Source of the DNA: an uncultured Lachnospiraceae bacterium
GTDB lineage: Bacteria; Bacillota; Clostridia; Lachnospirales; Lachnospiraceae
Assembly: GCA_947629545.1 (NCBI GenBank)
Contig: CANREE010000004.1
Coordinates: 1 to 55,716, forward strand
Reading direction: 5' to 3'
DNA length: 55,716 bases
This document shows, piece after piece, positions 26,206 to 35,313 of the stretch. A program made the translations under genes and the position numbers. The notes under the pieces were generated by a model that ran no database searches, was not told where the DNA came from, and saw nothing but the letters and a program-made list of their open reading frames with translations. Position 1 is the stretch's first letter. Each line of letters starts with the position of its first letter.

Positions 26206-26652
26206 CTATTCGTCCTGATAAAGGGGCGCTTCGTTCAACTCCTTTAAAAATTCATTGGTCTGCCGCATGGTATACCCATTTTCAATGCAGAAAATAATTC
26301 CCGCGTCCCGCCGCACCTTAGCATAGAGGGAACCGAGGGCGGCCAGCCGCAGCAGCTGGTTGGTCTCTGAAAGGCTGGCGTCGATACAGAGGCTGATCCG
26401 CAGAAGCATATTCCTGGAGGGCGTCTTCTGACCGCTCAGGATATGGTAGAAGTAGGAACGCTCGATGCCGCTTCGCCGGATCACTTCTTTCGCGTTGACC
26501 TGGTGATGCTCCATGAGCTCATACAGATACTGGCAGAAATCCGGGGGCTGTTCCATATTTCCCAGGGCATCCTCCACGACCGTAAAATGCTTGGACCGCC
26601 GGATAAGCGACAAAAGCTGCGTGGTGGTCAGGCGTTTCTTCTGTTCGTTCAT
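26206..26652 (-). CDS. Helix-turn-helix (XRE-like) protein upstream of the kinase
   Basis: 148 residues. The centre (YLYELMEHHQVNAKEVIRRSGIERSYFYHILSGQKTPSRNMLLRISLCIDASLSETNQLLRLA) is an XRE-like helix-turn-helix with the long LL-R-I-S-L and E-x-x-x-LL helices. The same layout occurs in the HTH-like domain attached to some macrodomain proteins. The frame is open to 26778, but MNEQKKRL at 26652 has GGGAGGT seven bases upstream. It is the first gene of a two-gene unit with the kinase (60-base gap). It may be a transcription factor or a kinase substrate. Confidence 0.75.
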   Translation of the reverse strand: MNEQKKRLTTTQLLSLIRRSKHFTVVEDALGNMEQPPDFCQYLYELMEHHQVNAKEVIRRSGIERSYFYHILSGQKTPSRNMLLRISLCIDASLSETNQLLRLAALGSLYAKVRRDAGIIFCIENGYTMRQTNEFLKELNEAPLYQDE

Positions 26653-26896
26653 CCGGTGTACCTCCCTGTAAATTTTCCATATGATTTGACGATCACAGCC
26701 AATTTCATCCGCAGACGGCGTTCCGCCCGCAGTTTTGTCTGGTATTTTCAGTATATAATAGAATGTTTTAAAAAACAATCTTATATCCGCGGGAGATGAA
26801 AAAAGTCTTCTGTCAGAACACCAAAATATAAGAGTGATGTGCTATCGTAAAAATAGTAAGCAGTTGCTTCCGGCATCGGAAAAGGGGGGAGAAAGC

Positions 26897-27475
26897 TTGA
26901 AAGACCTTCGGATAAAAATTCTGCTTGATGAGTCCATCGCCAGGCGGGGAGCAGCGGCGGCGGACAAGATTTCCCGGTCGATGCTTGCGGACATCGATGA
27001 GAAGATAAAAGAGTATTCCGACGTGAAAACGGAAGGGAAAAATCCGGCGCTCTATGACGATGTGACCGCGTATATCCTGCGTCTTGGCGATCCGCGGTTT
27101 TTGCGGAAGAACGGGACGATCCGGGAGGCGAGATTCTACAGTTACGCCTATATTGACAAATCCACCTGGAGCGAGATGAAATGGGGGCTTGTGGCCACCA
27201 GCAAGAAGACGATTCTGAAGCTGATTATCGCCTTAAAGCTGGATGAGGACGAGGCTGTCCGGCTTCTTCGGAAAGGGCGGAGCGATTTTGACCAGAGCGA
27301 TCCCCAGGACCAGGTTGTGCTGGCCATGATCGACGTGCGGAAGGCAGGTTTTGATATCACTGTGGACGACGCGGTGGAAATTCTTGATTATTACAGTTTA
27401 AACGGCAAGAGATCCTTTGTGAGCATCTACGAGATTCCCGGTTCTTCCGCCCGGAAAAAGGACAGCAGGATATAG
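26897..27475 (+). CDS. HTH-like protein of unknown function, divergent from the kinase unit
   Basis: About 193 residues beginning at a TTG codon (26897), chosen because GGGGGGAG lies just upstream. The GTG/ATG at 26834-26837 has no ribosome binding site. The N-terminal half is basic and unrecognised. Residues ~90-170 (FYSYAYIDKSTWSEMKWGLVATSKKTILKLIIALKLDEDEAVRLLRKG) have the same five-helix pattern as the protein at 26206-26652, resembling the HTH-like module of macrodomain proteins. It lies alone between the divergent kinase unit and the membrane-protein operon. Possible paralogous regulator. Confidence refers mainly to it being a gene. Confidence 0.7.
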   Translation: MKDLRIKILLDESIARRGAAAADKISRSMLADIDEKIKEYSDVKTEGKNPALYDDVTAYILRLGDPRFLRKNGTIREARFYSYAYIDKSTWSEMKWGLVATSKKTILKLIIALKLDEDEAVRLLRKGRSDFDQSDPQDQVVLAMIDVRKAGFDITVDDAVEILDYYSLNGKRSFVSIYEIPGSSARKKDSRI

Positions 27476-27533
27476 ATTTTCTTCATGCGGCGGACGGGGG
27501 GCGGAAGGGAGAAACAAACGGCCGGAGCCGCAA

Positions 27534-27581
27534 AACTTCTGCCGGCGGCATGATGAAATGCGGCCGGGAAAGTGATAAGGT
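27534..27581 (+). promoter_or_regulatory. Shared regulatory element, copy 1, before the membrane-protein/Hsp70/AAA operon
   Basis: AACTTCTGCCGGCGGCA, one base (T), then GATGAAA (27534-27558). It contains the perfect 11-base dyad TGCCG-G-CGGCA (27540-27550). ATGAAA (27553-27558) followed 17 bases later by TAAGGT (27576-27581) could be a weak promoter with the dyad at the activator position. The next gene starts 73 bases after the element. Copy 2 is at 36395-36419. Confidence 0.6.
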
Positions 27582-27630
27582 ATATCCATAACAAAGCCGG
27601 AAACCGGCGATCATTAAGGAGGAAAAAAGA

Positions 27631-28767
27631 ATGAAGAATCTTACGAACGAGCAGCTTGAAGGACTGAAGAACAGGGAGACAGCCTACATCGCCGCGCTTG
27701 AGGGCGGAGAAGACGTCCGTACCGTGCTGGCACGGATCTATGTGGAGAATCTTGACGACAAGACCGAGAAGCAGGGACTTCTCATCGCGGATACGATCCT
27801 TAAAAGCGTCCGCGGGTTTGACGCCGATTATGCCGAGGCCAGGACGGATGTGGACCGGTATGTGGACAAGCTGATGAAGCGGATTGACGGAGACAGGAGC
27901 TGTGCGGAGAGATGCGAATACTGGCTGAAGCTCAGCGCCGGTATTGCGGCCGCGGCCAGCGCGGCAGGCGGCGAAGCGGTGGACCGGGAGGCGGTTATCG
28001 CAGAGCTTGGCGCACTGTCTGTCCCGGAAGGCGAGGCGACGCCGGAGCTGGAGGAGAAGCTGCGCGCCCAGGCGAAGGAAGCCCTGATGAAATCAGGCGT
28101 GCTGCTGGGCTCTCTGGCGGAGCAGGCGGAGGCGCTTGCCGGTATGGATACCGCCGAGGAGGCTGCGGAGCTTCTCATAAACATCGGAAGCCGTGATGTG
28201 GAGTACAGGGCCATCCTCTCCATGCTGGCCTATACCGATATTATCAGCGGCGTGTATGAAGATATGCCTGTGAACATGGGCGCCGCTCAGGTGGCCGCTG
28301 TTGTCTGCGCTCAGATCGAGCAGGCGCGGATCCTTGAGGCCGTCGGGAACGGTTCCCTGGCCGTTGATCTGGCTGTTGCGGCCCTGACCGTGCTGGGCAT
28401 CGTTTTGCTGGCGAATCTCTGCATTACGGCTGCCTTTGCGGCTATCAGCGCGGTCTCCGTATTTTCCGTTATTCTGGCCATTCCCGCCGCGTTCATGGTG
28501 GGAGTCCTGACGGCGAAGGCATTTCTGGTCGCCGCCGATGAATGGGCGAAGCTTGCCGAGGCTATCGTGAAATTCTCGGCGGCCGCCGTAAGGACCGTGA
28601 TGCAGGGTGCCAGGACGGCCGCCGAATATGCAGACCGGAACATTATCCCGAAGGTTGCCGCGCTCGCGGCGGATATGCTGGAGAAGCTCCGCTCATTTGT
28701 CCATACCGGCCAGAAGGCGGAGACAGTGGAGGATGAGGAGGAGATCGTCGCGGCCCCTGCCCAGTAA
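27631..28767 (+). CDS. Predicted membrane protein of unknown function
   Basis: 378 residues, not recognised. The first ~200 residues are acidic and helical. Residues ~245-305 are strongly hydrophobic (LAVDLAVAALTVLGIVLLANLCITAAFAAISAVSVFSVILAIPAAFMVGVL), enough for two membrane helices. An amphipathic helix and an acidic tail (VEDEEEIVAAPAQ) follow. TAAGGAGG precedes the ATG. It heads a same-strand run to 36371 with gaps mostly under 60 bases. It could anchor the Hsp70-like and AAA+ partners at the membrane (inference). Confidence 0.75.
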   Translation: MKNLTNEQLEGLKNRETAYIAALEGGEDVRTVLARIYVENLDDKTEKQGLLIADTILKSVRGFDADYAEARTDVDRYVDKLMKRIDGDRSCAERCEYWLKLSAGIAAAASAAGGEAVDREAVIAELGALSVPEGEATPELEEKLRAQAKEALMKSGVLLGSLAEQAEALAGMDTAEEAAELLINIGSRDVEYRAILSMLAYTDIISGVYEDMPVNMGAAQVAAVVCAQIEQARILEAVGNGSLAVDLAVAALTVLGIVLLANLCITAAFAAISAVSVFSVILAIPAAFMVGVLTAKAFLVAADEWAKLAEAIVKFSAAAVRTVMQGARTAAEYADRNIIPKVAALAADMLEKLRSFVHTGQKAETVEDEEEIVAAPAQ

Positions 28768-28787
28768 TGAGATAACGGAGATTCCAT

Positions 28788-30092
28788 ATGAGAACGCTTC
28801 TTAGGATAAACGGAGAGCGGATCCTGAATTTTATGGATCTGCGGGAAAATTTTTCACCGGCGGAGCTTTATGGCCAGCTTGCAGATTTCCGGCGGTTCGC
28901 GGCGGTACACTGTGTGCCGCTGGGAATCTGCTATACCGATTCCGATACGCAGGAGCTGTATATAGCCCGGTATGTGACGAAGGAATTTTGGTACAGCCTG
29001 CTTGGGAGAAGCCAGTGGCCCGACCAAACGGCGCCGGCACAGCTTCTCGATGCGCTGGTAAAGGAGCTGGTGCCGCAGCGGGAGTCTGCCGGGGAAGAAG
29101 CCGGCACCCCGGAGCAGGACATCGCCGGGGAGGCGGCCGACGGATTTCTGTATGAGAAGCTGGAGGCGATCGTCCGGGGAGGCGTACAGGATGCGGTGAG
29201 AGCCGTGCTTATGCTGGCCATAAGCGAGCTTTCCGAGGTGGACGCCAGGACGGTCCGGTCCGGGGAGTGGCAGGAAAATGACATCCCGAGCCGGCCGGAG
29301 GGCTTCGGCTATGTGGACGAAGCCCCTCTTGCCGTGTCTAAAATTCCATACCGTTTTCTCTGCCGCGGCGGCGGTGCCCTCAAGCCGGGGGAGCGTATAC
29401 GGACGGTGCGGATTGCCGCCAAGGCAGGCCGCAGCGGAAAATTTGCCACGGTGGAACTGTGGCCCGACGGCGCCTCTTCGCCGGTGCTGACACAGAAACT
29501 TGCGCCGGGCGAATACCGGTACTGCAGCGCTGTGGGAGACAGGATCATCTGTTTCCTTCCGTCCCTGTGCGTTAGCGATGACCTGTGCGCTTTCCGGGCC
29601 GGTTATTCGGGGCAGACGATACGCGTGAAGCCCCAAAACGGCGAGGAATGGGAGCTGAGGGAGGACGGCATCACTTCCATGTCCGCCGGAAGCGGCGGAA
29701 GAGGGATGCTGTTTGTACAGAACGGACGGCTGAATTTCGCCTTTTTCCGGGACGCGGAGGATTCTTTCAGCCGGTTTGTGCTTGAGAGCATCACGAAACC
29801 GGCCGTGGAGGTCCGGGTGACCGAGGGCGGTTTCGAGGTGCTTTTAGAGGATGGAACGACGGCTGCCGGCGGAGACGTGCTTCCGAGAACGGGCGTGTTG
29901 TCCTTAAGCGGCGGGGGGCAGGGCTTCGGCCTTAAGGTGCTGGGAGAGAAGGATGCGGGCGAGTGCGCTTTATCTTTAAGCGGCAGGAGCGCCGCGGTTC
30001 TTTCCGGCGGGGGCAGGTGCCGCGCGGCGTTCGGCGGCGGATTTACCCTGGAAAATACGGAAGGCGGCGGTAAGGGCATCCGGTTCACATAG
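28788..30092 (+). CDS. Protein of unknown function, beta-rich C-terminus
   Basis: 434 residues, not recognised. Residues 1-130 are mixed alpha/beta with a charged linker. Residues ~165-434 are rich in short glycine-bounded strands (ITSMSAGSGGRGMLFVQNGRLNFAFFRD, TGVLSLSGGGQGFGLKVLG), suggesting a repetitive beta fold such as a propeller or sandwich. No signal peptide or membrane helix. It sits 20 bases after the membrane-protein gene and 126 before the next. I cannot assign a reaction. Confidence 0.7.
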   Translation: MRTLLRINGERILNFMDLRENFSPAELYGQLADFRRFAAVHCVPLGICYTDSDTQELYIARYVTKEFWYSLLGRSQWPDQTAPAQLLDALVKELVPQRESAGEEAGTPEQDIAGEAADGFLYEKLEAIVRGGVQDAVRAVLMLAISELSEVDARTVRSGEWQENDIPSRPEGFGYVDEAPLAVSKIPYRFLCRGGGALKPGERIRTVRIAAKAGRSGKFATVELWPDGASSPVLTQKLAPGEYRYCSAVGDRIICFLPSLCVSDDLCAFRAGYSGQTIRVKPQNGEEWELREDGITSMSAGSGGRGMLFVQNGRLNFAFFRDAEDSFSRFVLESITKPAVEVRVTEGGFEVLLEDGTTAAGGDVLPRTGVLSLSGGGQGFGLKVLGEKDAGECALSLSGRSAAVLSGGGRCRAAFGGGFTLENTEGGGKGIRFT

Positions 30093-30218
30093 GAGCCGGT
30101 TTTTGTAAAAGCCGCGGCGTCTGGCGTCCCGTGCGGAAAAATGTGTCGGAAAACGAACCGCTGCCGGCGCAGAATGCCGCATTCAGGATGCAGTCCAATC
30201 GGAAGGGAGGCAGATTTT

Positions 30219-31133
30219 TTGAACAGATATATAGGCCGGCTGAATTCCCTTAAGGGAAGAAGCGGCACTCTGCGGGAGAAAGGACCAGCGGCAGCCGGGC
30301 GGCAGGAGATCGCCCAGCTTTCGGAACAGCTGGAGTATATGGAGGATTTTCTGAGCCAGAACCTTTGCAGGCCCGGGAGCTCTATGGCCCGGCTCAGCGA
30401 AGCGCTGGAGAACGGTTACCGGCTGTGGGCCGGTATGGCAGGGCGGGTACCGCAGAATGCGGCGGCCAAGGCGGTTATCGCCGCATTTGACCAGAGCGGA
30501 GGCGTCCGTGATCTGATCGAGGAGCAGCGGCGGTTTGCCGATGAGGCAGAAGGTTTTTCTGACGGAAGCGAGGCCTGCAGGCTGGGCTACAACAGCCATA
30601 TGTTCTATCTGCGCAGCGAGACAGAAAAGCTTGTGACCGACCGGAAGCGGATATTGGACGCTTCTGCGGAGATTCCCCGGGGAGCGGAGGGAAATGCCAG
30701 GTTCATCGGGGAGGAGTGCCAGCATGTGGCGGCCGTCTGCGATATCCCCAAACGATGGTACGACGGAGGAAAGCTTCTGGAAGATATGCGGGCGGGCAAG
30801 CCCATGACCCAGTCCCAGTGGCGCCGGTTCGGGGAGGTATTTCAGGCCGTTGATCTTCTTCGCAGCGATCCGGCCGCTGCCGCTGAGGAGATTGACCAGC
30901 TCTGCGCGGGGCTCCGCATCCGGATGGACGCCATGGACGCCAATATCCGCAGGGGAAGTGTCCTGTACGATTTTCTGGCGAAATATCTGACGGAAGCGTG
31001 GTTTAGCACCTTCGACCCGGACTCGCCGTCCTGCGGGATGGCCGGTATGACTGCCGGGGAAGTGGGGGAGTTCTACCGGACGCAGACGGAAGAACTGACG
31101 GCTCATCTGCCTGCCAGGGGCAGCGCCGGATAA
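30219..31133 (+). CDS. Helical protein of unknown function
   Basis: About 304 residues from a TTG start at 30219, preceded by GGAAGGGAGG with an eight-base gap. The frame is open to 30141 without a better site. Mostly alpha-helical with coiled-coil tendency (EIAQLSEQLEYMEDFLSQN, EEIDQLCAGLRIRMDAMDANIRRG). No catalytic motif seen. It lies directly before the Hsp70-like gene, so it could be a co-chaperone or nucleotide-exchange-like partner, but this is only a positional guess. Confidence 0.68.
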   Translation: MNRYIGRLNSLKGRSGTLREKGPAAAGRQEIAQLSEQLEYMEDFLSQNLCRPGSSMARLSEALENGYRLWAGMAGRVPQNAAAKAVIAAFDQSGGVRDLIEEQRRFADEAEGFSDGSEACRLGYNSHMFYLRSETEKLVTDRKRILDASAEIPRGAEGNARFIGEECQHVAAVCDIPKRWYDGGKLLEDMRAGKPMTQSQWRRFGEVFQAVDLLRSDPAAAAEEIDQLCAGLRIRMDAMDANIRRGSVLYDFLAKYLTEAWFSTFDPDSPSCGMAGMTAGEVGEFYRTQTEELTAHLPARGSAG

Positions 31134-31180
31134 GTCAGAGGGAATGATGGGAGTACAAAACATAAAAGGAGGGCAATACG

Positions 31181-33310
31181 ATGGCAATCTATGCAATATG
31201 CCTTGATATCGGGCATAACCAGTCTTCTGCCTCCGCGCCTGAGATTACGGGCACAGAGGAGGTAAAATGCAGCGCAAAGCGGCTGAATGTGGAAGAGATA
31301 CGGAATATCACGCTCACGCAGCTGATTCTGACCGACCGTCAGATGGATTTTCTGGGAAAGGAGCTGCCGGCAGGCGGAAGCCGCCGGGCCACCTACGGCA
31401 TTCTCTCGCGGATGGAGCAGGAGACGGGGGAGGAGCTGCGGATCGGAGGCGCTCTTCCCGAGCGGATCGCCGGCGGCGAGAAATTCGCTTACTTTAAAGT
31501 CAAACCGGCGGATTTTGACAGCGCCTGCGGGAACAGCGCAGCCGCAAAGAAGAACGGAATCACCCACGGCATTCTGATGGGTTGTTTTGCCTATGCCATT
31601 GTCAGAAATATTTTCCGGTACAACAAAGATGAGCTCGGTTCGCTCCGCCGGCAGGACGCCTGCCTTTTAGTGGGCTGTCCCACCACCTCCGACTGGACCT
31701 CCGAGAAGGCGGAGCAGGAGTATGCGCAGCTGGTGAAGCTGGCCACGGGCACGCGAAGCGTCAGGATCGTGCCGGAGTCCCGGGCCGCGATGTTCAGCGG
31801 CATCGAGGGGAGCGGCGACAATATTTCCGCCGAAAAAGGCGCCATCGTGTTTGATTTCGGCTCTTCTACCGCCGACTGCACCTACATGCTTCTGGGCCGC
31901 AGGATCATTGAGTTCAGCTGGACTTTGGGGGCTCACCAGATCGAGTACAATATGGCGCTGGAGGCGTCAAGGCAGGCGGAGATCAAGGCGAAGACCGCGA
32001 ATATTCCCTTCAGCCCCGGCGGCGACCGGGCGGCATTTATGGAGGTCATGGAGAAAATGCGCCGCTGCAAGGAGGCTTATTACAGCGGCCAGTATGGCGG
32101 AGAAAGCCATGAGGAGCTGTTCTCTTTCTGCAAAGGCGTCAGTCCCGTCATGGACATTGACAGCAGTTTTATGGACAGAGTGGCCGGTGAGATGACATTT
32201 TCCGTCCGATGCAGCGATGACGTTTCCCGGGTCAGAACCGGCAGCTGGAAGGAGCTGTGCAGGGCGTTTTTCCAGGAGGCGGAGAGGCAGGTGAGGGAAT
32301 CTTCTTATACCGCGGTGGATGCGGACGGCCGGAAGAAGACGTATTCCTGCGGCGTGGATACCGTCGTTCTGACCGGCGGCGCCAGCAAGATGGATTTCAT
32401 CACAGAGCTGTGCAGGGAGGTATTTTCCAAAAATGGGAAGACCGCCATCATCTGCGGAAGCGACCCGTCCTACACCGTATCCCAGGGGCTTGCCTGGGTG
32501 GAAATCTCGGATGAGAACAGAGAGTCGTGTATCGCAGCCGCAAAGCAGGCTGTGCTGGAAAAGGAGGACTGCGCGCCCGATAAGCTTAAGCAGGCCATGG
32601 CCGAGAGAATGTATCCTATCATGCAGGAGATATTTATCGGCGCCGCGGATTTGTGGGCGAAGGATGAGCGGGACTATCTGACGGGAGAAGATCTGAAGAC
32701 GATTATCAAGGAAGCGGCGGGCACACCTGAAACGGAACAGAAGATGAAGGATGTCTGCACAGATGAGATAGAGAAATGGAAGGAGCGGCTTTCAGCCGCA
32801 ATCGAGGAGGCGGTCAACAGCCAGGTAAAGAGCCTCTATACCTCAAAGGCTGCCGCGAGCCTTATAATTCCTGCCGACGTGTGGAGGCAGCTGCAGTCGG
32901 ACAAGCTCAATGTGGGGGCCCTTAACATCGACTCTGTTTTCGCGACGATGGATTTCTCAACGCTGATCCGGCAGCAGATCAATCAGATACTGCAGGCGGC
33001 AGCCTGGATCATTGCCGTGTCCCTTGCGCTGGAGACGTTCGGCATCTCGGTTCTGGTGGCGTGGATCTACAGCATGGTCGCGGATGATCTCTGGCGGGAT
33101 ACGAATATGAAGAAGAAGCGGAGCAAGGATACGAGGAGGCGTGTGGCAGAGCAGATGCCGGAAGCCCTCTCGGAGACGAAAGCCAAGAACGAGATGATGG
33201 AAACGTTCGTGAAGAGTCTGGACAACATCACTCAAGGCTTTGAAGATCTGATCGGCGAGACGGTCACCACAGCGGTCGATATCGTGACGCTCAGGCAGTT
33301 TTCCGTATGA
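31181..33310 (+). CDS. Hsp70/actin-fold ATPase with a hydrophobic C-terminal segment
   Basis: 709 residues. The actin/Hsp70 ATP-binding motifs are present: phosphate 1 (YAICLDIGHNQSSAS, residues 3-17), phosphate 2 (IVFDFGSSTADCTYM, near 222) and adenosine motif (VVLTGGASKMDFI, near 393). Phosphate 1 has HNQ where DnaK has GTT. After about residue 440 there is no DnaK-type substrate-binding domain. Instead there is a helical region and one hydrophobic stretch (ILQAAAWIIAVSLALETFGISVLVAWIYSMVADDLW, about 605-640), then a basic tail. AAAGGAGG precedes the ATG. It is followed 46 bases later by the AAA+ gene, a likely working partner. Confidence 0.85.
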   Translation: MAIYAICLDIGHNQSSASAPEITGTEEVKCSAKRLNVEEIRNITLTQLILTDRQMDFLGKELPAGGSRRATYGILSRMEQETGEELRIGGALPERIAGGEKFAYFKVKPADFDSACGNSAAAKKNGITHGILMGCFAYAIVRNIFRYNKDELGSLRRQDACLLVGCPTTSDWTSEKAEQEYAQLVKLATGTRSVRIVPESRAAMFSGIEGSGDNISAEKGAIVFDFGSSTADCTYMLLGRRIIEFSWTLGAHQIEYNMALEASRQAEIKAKTANIPFSPGGDRAAFMEVMEKMRRCKEAYYSGQYGGESHEELFSFCKGVSPVMDIDSSFMDRVAGEMTFSVRCSDDVSRVRTGSWKELCRAFFQEAERQVRESSYTAVDADGRKKTYSCGVDTVVLTGGASKMDFITELCREVFSKNGKTAIICGSDPSYTVSQGLAWVEISDENRESCIAAAKQAVLEKEDCAPDKLKQAMAERMYPIMQEIFIGAADLWAKDERDYLTGEDLKTIIKEAAGTPETEQKMKDVCTDEIEKWKERLSAAIEEAVNSQVKSLYTSKAAASLIIPADVWRQLQSDKLNVGALNIDSVFATMDFSTLIRQQINQILQAAAWIIAVSLALETFGISVLVAWIYSMVADDLWRDTNMKKKRSKDTRRRVAEQMPEALSETKAKNEMMETFVKSLDNITQGFEDLIGETVTTAVDIVTLRQFSV

Positions 33311-33356
33311 TGGCGCGGAATATCCGCTCCTGCGCCGGCGGAGGAAGGGGATTGCA

Positions 33357-35309
33357 ATGGCTGACGGTGTGCTGAAAAAGGTCGCCGCCGCGTGCCGGGA
33401 GGCGATGCTGGCGGGAATGCCGATCCTGTATATTAAGACGGACTCGGATATTTTTATCAACCGGCTTGTGCTCATGGAGGACAAGCCGTTGGTGCTGCTT
33501 GTCAATGTGAGCGGTCAGGGCGGCCGCGACGGCAAGGCCAGGGTCAGCCGGCCTCTCGGCGAGAAGGGGACGTCTTCGGAGAGAACGCTGCCGAATGCGG
33601 TCAATTTTTACCACGAAGTGCCCAATGTATACAGGGGAGGCGACAATCTGTATTCCCGGTGCGAGCACGGCCCGGCCATATGGGCCTGCAAGATGCCGGA
33701 AAAACCGGGGGATGCCGGCGGGATCATGAAGCGTCTGGAGGCGTTTGTGACAGACCGGGAAAATCCCGCCCACCGGCAGTATGACGTGCTGCAGAGCAGC
33801 GTCGTTATCCTGTATTCCCTGACGCCCTGTGTGTCCCCGATGCTCCAGGCCTACACGGAGATCATCGACGTGCCGTATCCGGACGAGGAGGAGATACGCG
33901 GAATCATCAAATCCGTCTCCGCCGGCAGGCTCAGCCAGGCCGGAGGGGACATGCTCTCCAGCCTGTGTACCTATTTCCTGGGCTTTACCGAGGAAGAGAT
34001 TGTCATCACGATGCAGCAGATCATGTCCGTGAAACGTCTGGATGAGATGGACGAGGCCCAGTTAAAGGAGCTGATGGTGGAGACCGTCTGCCGGCGCAAG
34101 AAACAGAAGCTGGAGGGCGGAATCCTGGAATACTGCGAACTCCGGGGCAGGATCGGCGGCATGGAGCGGTACAAGGAGTGGCTGAAGAAGCAGAAAGGGC
34201 CCCTGCAGAACTCCAACGCCTACCGGCGGAGCATCGGAACACCGCCGCCGAAGGGCGTGCTGATGTGCGGCATTCCCGGGTGCGGCAAATCTGCGGCGGC
34301 CAGATTCACGGCCCAGGAGCTGGGACTGGAACTGCTGCGCATGGATGTGGGAAGTCTGATGGACAGGTTTCAGGGAATGTCCGAGCAGAGAATGCGGGAC
34401 GCCCTGCGGATGGCGGAGACCGTGTCGCCGTGCGTACTGTGGCTGGACGAGCTGGAAAAAGGATTCAGTGCGGCAAGCGGCGACGGGGACAACGGCTCGT
34501 TTAAGCGGATGTTCGGCTATATGCTGAGCTGGATGCAGGAGAACACGAAGCCCTGCTTTATCTTCGCCACCGCCAATGACATCGGGCAGCTGCCGAAGGA
34601 ATTCTTCCGCTCCGGCCGTTTTGACGCGCTGTTCGCCGTATATCTTCCCACGGCCGAGGAGTGCGCCGACATCCTTAAAGTGAGCATGGAAAAGAGAATC
34701 GCCGAGGCGGCCAGGGCCCGCAGGGCCGACACGGCCGATGTGGCCATCTTTTCCGGGGACTGCGCCGATCCCGGCTTCCTTCTGGATTTTGTGAATGAGA
34801 ACCTGACTGGCCCGGGCGGCCGCCCGAGGATCGTGGTCGGTTCCGATCTGGATGCTCTGGTGTCCCTGGCGCTTCGCACGCTGCAGAAGACGGCGGCGCT
34901 TCGGCCCATCACGAGGACAGAGTGGGGAAATGCCATGAGACAGATTCTGGAGGATGACACTTTCGTCACCTACGGGCAGGGAGAGGAGAATATCGACGCC
35001 ATCGCGGTTTCCTATTGCCGCCTGCTTCGGAAGGGATTTATCCCCACCTCGAGAGACGCGCTTTTTGGAAGCTCGGATTATCACCGGGAGAATCTGGACC
35101 GGATGAGAGGCAGAAACGCGCCCGGAGCGAACGGGCAGGATCCGGGAAAATGCGGGGACGCACCGCAGCCGGCCGCGATTCTGGCAGACAGCGGCAGGGA
35201 ATTTGCCAACAGCTATGACCGGGCGGTCAGCCGCTTCCTGCGCGGCCGGATCAACGAGGCCGCCGCGGAGATTGAAATAAACGAACGGGAAAAATTATAC
35301 AGGGGGTAA
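33357..35309 (+). CDS. Ycf46-like AAA+ ATPase
   Basis: 650 residues. The N-terminal ~250 residues look like a degenerate AAA module (VTDRENPAHRQYDVLQSSVVILYSLTPCVSPML). ILEYCELRGRIGGMERYKEWLKKQK leads into the active AAA domain: Walker A CGIPGCGKSA (about 302-311), Walker B VLWLDELEKGF (near 360), sensor 1 FIFATAND, arginine-finger region FFRSGRFD. This order is that of Ycf46-family ATPases. A C-terminal helical region of ~190 residues follows. No protease domain is fused, but a metallopeptidase gene comes four bases later. Likely an unfoldase or remodelling engine. Confidence 0.87.
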   Translation: MADGVLKKVAAACREAMLAGMPILYIKTDSDIFINRLVLMEDKPLVLLVNVSGQGGRDGKARVSRPLGEKGTSSERTLPNAVNFYHEVPNVYRGGDNLYSRCEHGPAIWACKMPEKPGDAGGIMKRLEAFVTDRENPAHRQYDVLQSSVVILYSLTPCVSPMLQAYTEIIDVPYPDEEEIRGIIKSVSAGRLSQAGGDMLSSLCTYFLGFTEEEIVITMQQIMSVKRLDEMDEAQLKELMVETVCRRKKQKLEGGILEYCELRGRIGGMERYKEWLKKQKGPLQNSNAYRRSIGTPPPKGVLMCGIPGCGKSAAARFTAQELGLELLRMDVGSLMDRFQGMSEQRMRDALRMAETVSPCVLWLDELEKGFSAASGDGDNGSFKRMFGYMLSWMQENTKPCFIFATANDIGQLPKEFFRSGRFDALFAVYLPTAEECADILKVSMEKRIAEAARARRADTADVAIFSGDCADPGFLLDFVNENLTGPGGRPRIVVGSDLDALVSLALRTLQKTAALRPITRTEWGNAMRQILEDDTFVTYGQGEENIDAIAVSYCRLLRKGFIPTSRDALFGSSDYHRENLDRMRGRNAPGANGQDPGKCGDAPQPAAILADSGREFANSYDRAVSRFLRGRINEAAAEIEINEREKLYRG

Positions 35310-35313
35310 AACG

